From FEN-1250 sp038237245 (lineage in GTDB: Bacteria > Gemmatimonadota > Gemmatimonadetes > Gemmatimonadales > Gemmatimonadaceae): 11,192 bases of DNA. The notes beneath the pieces were generated by a model that was not told the DNA's origin, did not search any database, and worked only from the letters and a program-made list of their open reading frames with translations. The stretch is from the NCBI GenBank assembly GCA_038237245.1, contig JBBRYY010000101.1, positions 1-11,192 on the forward strand, in the 5' to 3' direction. Both the position numbers and the translations under genes were made by a program. This document shows, one piece after another, positions 5,634 to 11,192 of this stretch (positions within the stretch are counted from its first letter, which is position 1; every line of letters starts with the position of its first letter).

Positions 5634-8600
5634 ATGATCGCGATCCTTCCTCTGATTTTCGCCCTGCAGCAGGGTGTGACGCAGACCGTTTCTCCGCCGC
5701 GCGGGGACACCGTGGGCTACTGGCAGCAGCGCGCCGACTACGCGATCACTGCGCGGCTCGACGAGTCCGCGCAGCTGCTGCACGGGAAGGCGACGCTCAC
5801 CTACGTCAATCACTCGCCCGACACGCTGCGCGAGATGCGCGTGCAGCAGCTGCTCAACGCATTTCGCCCGGGATCGCGGTGGAGCGCGGCGGACGAGCGG
5901 GAAGGGCGGGTGCGCTTTCAGCAGCTGAGGGATCCCAACTACGGCTACGAGCGGTTCACGAGCGCACCCACCGTGAATGGCGCGGCGGTGGCCGTCGAAT
6001 ATCCGTTCGCGCCGGACAGCACGATCGCGCGCTTCGCGCTGCCGAAGCCACTCGCGCCCGGCGACTCCGCCATTGTGAACTTCGCGTGGGATGCGCGGCC
6101 GTCAGCGACCGTGTATCGGCGGCAGGGACGGAAGGGACGGAAGTACGACTTCTCGCAATGGTATCCGAAAGCCGCGGTGTACGATCGCGGCGGCTGGGAG
6201 GCTCAGCCCTTCATTCCAAACGGCGAGATGTATGGCGAGTTCGGGACCTTCGACGTCACGATGATTCTCGCGAAGGACCAGGTCGTCGGGGCGACGGGAG
6301 TGCCGGTGGCGGGTGACCCGGGATGGGAGCACGCCAAGTCATGGGGCGAGGTGCACTACGAGCGCGATGCGTACGGCTCCGTCGATACGACGCTGCCGCC
6401 GGTGCCGAGCGGGATGAAGGCCGTACGCTTCTACGCGCGCGACGTGCACCACTTCGGGTGGGCGGTCGATCCGGACTTTCGATACGAAGGTGGACTGTAC
6501 CGCGGAACGATCCCGATTCACGTGTTGATTCCATCCGCCGAGCTCGCGCGACTCGGCCACGGCGGGTTCGTGTCATGGAACGTGCACGCGCTCGAGTTTC
6601 TCGAGAAGATCTATGGCCCATACGGATATCCGCAGCTCACGGGGCTGATTCGTCTCGATCCCGGCGCCACCGAATTTCCGATGCTGGCGATGTACGGAAG
6701 CAGCGTGAGCGAGGGGACGGTGTCGCACGAGGTGGGGCACATCTACAGCTACGGAATGCTCGCGAACAACGAGTGGCGCGAGGGGTGGATGGACGAGGGA
6801 CTCACGAGCTATCAGAGCGAGTGGCGCATCCGCGCGACGCCGCAGGACATCGCCGAGGGAGCGCCGCAGCAGGGGGCGCCGCCGGTGAGTGGCTATCGGG
6901 AGCACGCGCACGTGATGTCGCCGGCCGACCGCGGCACCATGTCGCTCATCGACATGGATCTGCTCGGCCGCGCGGAGTCGCCTGAGCCACCATCGCGCAC
7001 GTTCAACGAGTTCAGCCTCTATCAGGCGGCGGTGTATTCGCGCCCCGACATGATGTACGGGATGCTGCGTGACATGCTCGGCGACAGCGTATTCACCGCC
7101 TTTCTCCACGACTACTACGCGCGGTGGAGGTTCAAGCACGTCGATGAGCTCGCGATGCGGGCGAGTGCCGAGCGCGTGTCCGGGCGCGATCTGGGATGGT
7201 TCTTCGCGCAGTGGGTGCATCGGACGGGGCTCGTGGATTACTCGCTCGCCGACGTCGAGACGAAGTGCGATGGCGAGAGCTGGCTCACGCGCGCGCGTGT
7301 GATCAGGCGGGGCGAGTACCGGCACGCGATGCCCGTTGGCGCAAAGACGGATAGTGGCTGGACGATCGTTCGTGCAGACCCGGTGCGCGACGACCAGTGG
7401 GTGGAGCTTCGCACGGCGTCGAAGCCGACGGAGGTGCGCGTCGATCCGCTGCACTCCACCGAGGATTGGGATCGCCGCAACAACGTGTCGGGGGGGCTCG
7501 CGCAGCTGGACGGGCGCGCGACGATGTATGTGCCCGACTGGCCATTTCTCGCGCAGACGGATCGCGACAGGCAACTCGTGGCGATCGGGCCGAAGGCGTG
7601 GTACACGGGGCCTGGCGGCTTCACGGGTGCGGTGCGCTTCCGCTCGAACTACGCGGCGGTGGGCGACGTCGCGTGGGACAGGCGTGAGCTTGGGATCGCG
7701 CTGTCGTCGCAGGTGCCGGCGGGGGCGAACGGCGTCGAGCATGTGATGGGGTGGCTGACGTTCTCGAATCCGCAGTTGCCGTTCTTCAATCGGCCGCTGG
7801 TTGGTGTGAGCGCGGGCGTGTGGGCGCTCGATGGAATCACGAAGGTCGAGCTCAAGAAGGATTGGAATCTGAGCCCGTTTCTGTATGCGAACGGACCGCA
7901 GCAGCATCTCAAGCTCGGCTTCGTTGCGACGCTACCGTACGACATCCGGTGGCTGGACTTCGAGCGGTGGCAGCCGAAGAACGTTTACGATGCCAACGCA
8001 GAGTTCACCTGGAAGTCTCGGCTGCCAACAATGCTGAGCGCGCGAGTAAAGGCGTTTGCAGGGCTCGATCGCGACGTCGGTGCGGGGACGACGCGCGCTT
8101 TCGAGCGCGTGGAGGGTGAGGTCGCGCAGACTGGGAGCTTCGGCAGCGGTGATGGATGGACGCACAAACTCCGATTTTTCGCGGGTGCGACGAAGGACGC
8201 GCCGCTCCAGCGGTCGATCGGGCTTGCTTCGCTCGACGTGACCGATACGTATACGAACGACTTTCTGCGGGGGCAGAACGCCCTCTTCGCTCGCTCCGAG
8301 GTGCACTTCGTGACGCCGGGCGGCGCCGGACTTCGTGGCTACTCGCCGCTGCTGCTCGTCCAAAGGGTGGCGGCAGTGAACGGCGAGCTTGCGACCAACG
8401 TCATCCGTGCGAGGGCGAAGTCGATGGCGCCGTCGGTTGCGCTGATCGCGTTCGGTGATGCGGCATGGGGAAAGTTTCCGGGCGACTTCAGCGGGAGTAG
8501 TCGTACCTTTGCGGATGCGGGAGTCGGTGTGCTCGCGCGCGACCAGCTCTGGGACCGTCCCATTACCATTCGCTTTGATGTGCCGCTCTACGTTCGTGAC

Positions 8601-8681
8601 CCGGACTTCGCTCCCGACGGTCACGAGGGCGACGATCGCGTGAAGCTTCGCTGGACCTTTTCGTTCGCTGACCTGTGGTGA
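5634..8681 (+). CDS. M1-family zinc metallopeptidase with C-terminal outer-membrane barrel-like region
   Basis: 1015 residues. M1 enzymes are zinc peptidases, mostly aminopeptidases. Seen: a short hydrophobic N terminus (about 1-11) that could start an export signal but lacks basic residues; a beta-rich M1 N-terminal domain; GATEFP at 344-349 in place of the usual GxMEN exopeptidase motif; the zinc site HEVGH at 365-369 with the third ligand Glu388 exactly 18 residues on, in WMDEG; and a candidate catalytic Tyr468 in VYSRP. From about 630 to the end, short amphipathic strands alternate with loops, GLRGY occurs at 899-903, and the protein ends FSFADLW, all reminiscent of Omp85-like barrels. 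The start at 5634 lies 12 nt after the atp terminator and has no ribosome binding site; upstream in-frame codons overlap atpH and the terminator and are unlikely. A 9-bp tandem duplication at 6125-6142 encodes GRKGRK. Confidence 0.9.
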   Translation: MIAILPLIFALQQGVTQTVSPPRGDTVGYWQQRADYAITARLDESAQLLHGKATLTYVNHSPDTLREMRVQQLLNAFRPGSRWSAADEREGRVRFQQLRDPNYGYERFTSAPTVNGAAVAVEYPFAPDSTIARFALPKPLAPGDSAIVNFAWDARPSATVYRRQGRKGRKYDFSQWYPKAAVYDRGGWEAQPFIPNGEMYGEFGTFDVTMILAKDQVVGATGVPVAGDPGWEHAKSWGEVHYERDAYGSVDTTLPPVPSGMKAVRFYARDVHHFGWAVDPDFRYEGGLYRGTIPIHVLIPSAELARLGHGGFVSWNVHALEFLEKIYGPYGYPQLTGLIRLDPGATEFPMLAMYGSSVSEGTVSHEVGHIYSYGMLANNEWREGWMDEGLTSYQSEWRIRATPQDIAEGAPQQGAPPVSGYREHAHVMSPADRGTMSLIDMDLLGRAESPEPPSRTFNEFSLYQAAVYSRPDMMYGMLRDMLGDSVFTAFLHDYYARWRFKHVDELAMRASAERVSGRDLGWFFAQWVHRTGLVDYSLADVETKCDGESWLTRARVIRRGEYRHAMPVGAKTDSGWTIVRADPVRDDQWVELRTASKPTEVRVDPLHSTEDWDRRNNVSGGLAQLDGRATMYVPDWPFLAQTDRDRQLVAIGPKAWYTGPGGFTGAVRFRSNYAAVGDVAWDRRELGIALSSQVPAGANGVEHVMGWLTFSNPQLPFFNRPLVGVSAGVWALDGITKVELKKDWNLSPFLYANGPQQHLKLGFVATLPYDIRWLDFERWQPKNVYDANAEFTWKSRLPTMLSARVKAFAGLDRDVGAGTTRAFERVEGEVAQTGSFGSGDGWTHKLRFFAGATKDAPLQRSIGLASLDVTDTYTNDFLRGQNALFARSEVHFVTPGGAGLRGYSPLLLVQRVAAVNGELATNVIRARAKSMAPSVALIAFGDAAWGKFPGDFSGSSRTFADAGVGVLARDQLWDRPITIRFDVPLYVRDPDFAPDGHEGDDRVKLRWTFSFADLW

Positions 8682-8739
8682 GCGCGTCTTACGCTCTACC
8701 AGATAGCCGCAGACCACTCGACACCCGGATCCGATCGCG

Positions 8740-9126
8740 ATGACAACGCCGCCCAAGTCGGGCCCCACCGATGTGACTCGCGTGCCCAAGCCCTGGGGAC
8801 ATGAGATCATCTGGGCGCGCACCGACCGCTACGTCGGCAAGATCCTGCACATTCGCGCCGGCCACGCACTGTCCGTGCAGTATCACGAGAAGAAGGACGA
8901 GACGGTCTACCTGCTCGCCGGTGAGCTGAAGTACTGGGTGAAGACCGGCGAGACGATGACGGACATGCACCTCAAGGTCGGCGATGCATTTCGAATCACC
9001 CCTCACACCATCCACTACATGGAAGCGGTCACCGACTGCGATGTCCTCGAGGCATCGACCCCCGAGCTCGACGATGTCGTGCGCCTGACGGATCGCTACG
9101 GCCGCGAAGGAACGAACGCGCCATGA
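8740..9126 (+). CDS. Cupin, phosphomannose-isomerase type II-like
   Basis: 128 residues, a single cupin domain like the C-terminal isomerase domain of bifunctional mannose-1-phosphate guanylyltransferase / mannose-6-phosphate isomerase. Seen: KPWGHEIIWA at 17-26 (family opening motif), the first metal motif LSVQYHEKKDE with Gln47, His49 and Glu54, GELKYW at 61-66, GDAFRITPHTIHYMEA at 81-96 giving His92 as fourth ligand. This Gln-His-Glu-His set is that of PMI zinc sites. The likely reaction is fructose-6-P to mannose-6-P, but many small cupins of this type are uncharacterised and may isomerise or epimerise other sugars. It overlaps the next gene by 4 nt (ATGA), so both belong to one pathway. 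Only a weak ribosome binding site is visible. Confidence 0.85.
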   Translation: MTTPPKSGPTDVTRVPKPWGHEIIWARTDRYVGKILHIRAGHALSVQYHEKKDETVYLLAGELKYWVKTGETMTDMHLKVGDAFRITPHTIHYMEAVTDCDVLEASTPELDDVVRLTDRYGREGTNAP

Positions 9127-10115
9127 AGGTGATCATTCCGCTCGCGGGGAGGGGAACGCGCCTCCGTCCGCACACGCACCTCACGCCGAAGCCGATGCTG
9201 AAGGTCGCCGGCAAGCCGGTGATCTCGTACCTCCTCGACGATCTCAAGAAGCTCGGCGGGATCGAGCAGATCATCTACATCACCGGCCATCTCAAGGAGA
9301 AGGTCGAGGCGTACGCGCGCAGGGAATACGACTTTCCGGCGGTCTTCGTCGAGCAGACGGTGCAGAACGGCACGGCGACGGCCGTCGATCTGGCGCGGCC
9401 GTATGTCGATCAGCCGGTGCTCATCATCTTCGTCGACACGATCTTCGACGCCGATCTCTCGCTCGTGCAGAACACGGACGCGGACGGGATCATCTGGGTG
9501 AAGGAGGTCGAAGACTACCAGCGCTTCGGCGTCGTCGTCACGAATCCGGGGGGGTTCATGACGAAGATCGTCGAGAAGCCGAGCACGCCGATCTCGAAGC
9601 GGGCAAACATCGGGCTCTACTACATCAGGAACTGGAAGTTGCTGTACGAGGGGATTGCACACGTCATGACGCAGCCCTCGAACAAGGGCGAGTACTATCT
9701 CACCGACGCCTTCCAGTACATGATCGACCACGGCGCGCGCATCAAGGTCGTCGATGTCGAGGGGTGGTACGACGCGGGGAAGCTCGACACGCTGCTCGAA
9801 ACGAATCGCGCGATGCTGGAGCGCGGCCGTGCGCGGAAGCCGACGAAGGTTCCGGCGGGATCGAAGATCATCGACCCGGTCTACATCGAGGAGGGGGTGA
9901 CGCTCACCGATGCGACGGTCGGCCCCAACGTCTCGGTTCTCGCCGGCGCGGTGATCGCGCGGTCGACGCTGAGGGACACGATCATCGGCAGCAAGTCGCA
10001 GATCTCGGACTGCGCGCTCACGGGCTCGCTCGTGGGCGACGAGGTCGTGCTCGAAGGTGTGCGCGGCCAGGTAACCATAGGCGACCAGTCGGAGATTCAC
10101 GCCGGCGAGGGGTGA
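9123..10115 (+). CDS. Sugar-1-phosphate nucleotidyltransferase with left-handed beta-helix tail
   Basis: 330 residues. The enzyme would join a sugar-1-phosphate to an NTP to make an NDP-sugar for cell-surface glycans. Seen: the nucleotide-binding signature PLAGRGTRLRPHT at 6-18 with Arg13, KPM at 23-25, QNGTATAV at 81-88, metal-site FVDTIFD at 103-109 (Asp105), VEKP at 150-153, GLYYI at 164-168, GEYYLTDAF at 189-197 and GWYDAG at 214-219, as in RmlA-like enzymes. From about 250 hexapeptide-like repeats (GVTLTDATVGPNVSVLAGAV) form a beta-helix. The exact sugar and base (dTTP, UTP or GTP) cannot be told; the coupled PMI-like cupin makes a mannose route possible. GAAGGAA at 9106-9112 is the ribosome binding site. 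Confidence 0.92.
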   Translation: MKVIIPLAGRGTRLRPHTHLTPKPMLKVAGKPVISYLLDDLKKLGGIEQIIYITGHLKEKVEAYARREYDFPAVFVEQTVQNGTATAVDLARPYVDQPVLIIFVDTIFDADLSLVQNTDADGIIWVKEVEDYQRFGVVVTNPGGFMTKIVEKPSTPISKRANIGLYYIRNWKLLYEGIAHVMTQPSNKGEYYLTDAFQYMIDHGARIKVVDVEGWYDAGKLDTLLETNRAMLERGRARKPTKVPAGSKIIDPVYIEEGVTLTDATVGPNVSVLAGAVIARSTLRDTIIGSKSQISDCALTGSLVGDEVVLEGVRGQVTIGDQSEIHAGEG

Positions 10116-10164
10116 ACTCCGAGTGCACGGCTCACCACAAGCGACTGCGATGGAAAACGATCGA

Positions 10165-10192
10165 ACGGATCAGGAGCACGGATTCAACGGAT
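10165..10192. repeat. Three ACGGAT direct repeats between convergent genes
   Basis: ACGGAT occurs at 10165, 10178 and 10187 in the 87-nt spacer between the nucleotidyltransferase and M20 genes. I recall similar ACGGATTNNACGGAT tracts in spacers of other soil bacteria, but cannot verify it here. No function is assigned. The spacer otherwise holds only a weak 5-bp hairpin (GGTGA / TCACC) at the end of the upstream gene. Confidence 0.35.
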
Positions 10193-10202
10193 TTGCAAAG
10201 AG

Positions 10203-11192
10203 CTAAACCGCCAGCCCCGCCGTCGCGACTACTATCGCCAGCGCGCGGACCACGCCCAAATGCCCCGCGCTGTTTTCGAACCACTCGGCGACGGTGTGCG
10301 CCTCGCCGCCGCGGCCGCCCGCCCCGATCGCGATCGCGGGGATGGCGAGGCTGATCGGCACGTTCGCGTCCGTCGACGCGGTCGCGAGATCGGCTTCGCG
10401 GCCGATCAAGCGCGTCGCCTCGATCGTCGCCGTGACCAGCGGATGTGTGCGATCCGTCTCGCCGCTTGGCCTGTCGCCGATCACCGTGACCTCGAGCGTC
10501 AGCGGGGGTGCACCGCGGTTGCCGCGCAGATTCTCCTCGTGTAGCGCCGACGTCGCAGCCGCGCGGATCTCATTCTCGAATGTTCGGAGCGCACTCTCGG
10601 ATGTCGACCGCAGATCGATCTCGAGCCACGCATCGTCAGGAATGGCGTTCACCGAGATGCCGCCACCAATGCGGCCCACCGAGAGCGTCGTGCGCGGCGT
10701 CGTGGGCAGCGAAATACGCGCCAGCATCGCGCCGGTGAGCGCTGCCGCGTGCACGGCATTGGGAACGCCGAACGCCGTCCAGCTGTGGCCGCCCGCTCCG
10801 CGGAAGTGAAGCCGGAAGCGCCGCGAGCCGAGCGCGCGATGCACGATGCGCTCGTCGCCGGCGCCGTCGAGCGCGATCGCCGCAGCGGCGTGACTCATCG
10901 AGGTGTTGAAGAGCTCCTTCGCGCCGCGCAGGTCGCCGGACCCCTCCTCGCCCGTGGTGGCGGCGAAGACCACGGGCGCGCGAGTACGGAGCGCCGTGCC
11001 GTCGATCACCCCGGCGAGAGTGAGCATCGCGGCGAGCCCGCGGCCGTTGTCCCCAATTCCCGGGCCGACGAGCCGCGCGCCATCATGTTGTACGCGCAGC
11101 GGCGTCGCGCGTGGAAAGACGGTGTCGAGATGCGCGCAGATGACCACCGGCGCCACGTCCTCGCTCCCCGCGCGCGTGCCGAGCACGTTCCC
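10203..11192 (-). CDS. M20-family metallopeptidase (PepT/ArgE-like), N terminus outside window
   Basis: A cytoplasmic two-metal hydrolase of peptides or acylated amino acids. 330 codons are visible; the frame is open to the right edge (reading GNVLGTR), so the first residues are missing and the GTG at 11186 is not the real start. Seen in order: CAHLDTVFP (metal His and catalytic Asp), GPGIGDNGRG (bridging Asp), TTGEEGSGD (catalytic Glu pair), ALDGAG (metal Asp), and near the end GGEAHTVAEWF (last metal His). The dimerisation lid lies between, including GAGGHSWTAFG, the family's conserved GGHS. All five metal-ligand positions and the catalytic pair are present, so it should be active. Substrate is unknown; tripeptidase-like is a reasonable guess. 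It is convergent with the nucleotide-sugar genes. Confidence 0.93.
   Translation of the reverse strand, partial: GNVLGTRAGSEDVAPVVICAHLDTVFPRATPLRVQHDGARLVGPGIGDNGRGLAAMLTLAGVIDGTALRTRAPVVFAATTGEEGSGDLRGAKELFNTSMSHAAAAIALDGAGDERIVHRALGSRRFRLHFRGAGGHSWTAFGVPNAVHAAALTGAMLARISLPTTPRTTLSVGRIGGGISVNAIPDDAWLEIDLRSTSESALRTFENEIRAAATSALHEENLRGNRGAPPLTLEVTVIGDRPSGETDRTHPLVTATIEATRLIGREADLATASTDANVPISLAIPAIAIGAGGRGGEAHTVAEWFENSAGHLGVVRALAIVVATAGLAV

Noticed and set aside
5630..5638. TGATATGAT, resembling an extended -10 promoter element
   Set aside because: It overlaps the M1 ATG, so transcription would start after the only suitable start codon, and no -35 element is correctly spaced.
6573..7907. 444-codon minus-strand open frame opposite the M1 peptidase
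   Set aside because: It has shadow composition with no recognisable motif, while the plus frame carries the complete zinc site.
8680..8696. Hairpin GAGCG / CGCTC at the M1 stop codon
   Set aside because: It has a 5-bp stem, a 7-nt loop and no T-tract, too weak to call a terminator.
10151..10206. Tiny 18-codon open frame starting at the ATG at 10150
   Set aside because: It has no ribosome binding site and no recognisable features, and overlaps the ACGGAT repeat tract and the end of the M20 gene.

Overview
The window is GC-rich DNA from a Gram-negative bacterium with an outer membrane. Several secreted proteins have lipoprotein signals, and one carries a C-terminal part that looks like an outer-membrane beta-barrel. 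Lipoproteins that start CGGD or CGSDSPTGP, signal peptides on F-ATPase subunits a and b, and a very large M1 metallopeptidase together suggest Gemmatimonadota or a close relative. That placement is inference from protein style; there is no rRNA or marker tree to confirm it.

Layout, left to right. (1) 1-440, minus: N-terminal part of a MoxR-type AAA+ ATPase, cut by the window edge. (2) 637-1652, plus: two small tandem lipoproteins that are recognisable paralogs of unknown function. (3) 1683-2162, minus: a secreted protein with a BsuPI-type domain, convergent with the lipoproteins and separated from them by a short GC-rich hairpin. (4) 2380-5554, plus: an ATP synthase operon in the order atpZ, atpI, atpB (a), atpE (c), atpF (b), atpH (delta). 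It ends at a strong intrinsic terminator (5584-5622), so alpha, beta, gamma and epsilon must be encoded elsewhere. (5) 5634-8681, plus: a 1015-residue M1-family zinc peptidase with a C-terminal barrel-like region. (6) 8740-10115, plus: two translationally coupled genes for nucleotide-sugar metabolism, a phosphomannose-isomerase-like cupin and a sugar-phosphate nucleotidyltransferase with a left-handed beta-helix tail. (7) 10203-11192, minus: most of an M20-family metallopeptidase, cut at its N terminus by the window edge.

The atp genes form one unit. atpZ/atpI and atpI/atpB overlap by 4 nt and atpF/atpH by 1 nt, whereas atpE sits alone between a 164-nt leader with three inverted repeats and a 68-nt spacer with a fourth hairpin. 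This is the most suggestive regulatory structure here, because subunit c is needed in many copies per complex. The genes beyond the atp operon look like ordinary chromosomal housekeeping and envelope genes. I see no tRNA, rRNA, CRISPR array, insertion sequence, phage gene or defence system. No gene-free stretch exceeds about 220 bases.
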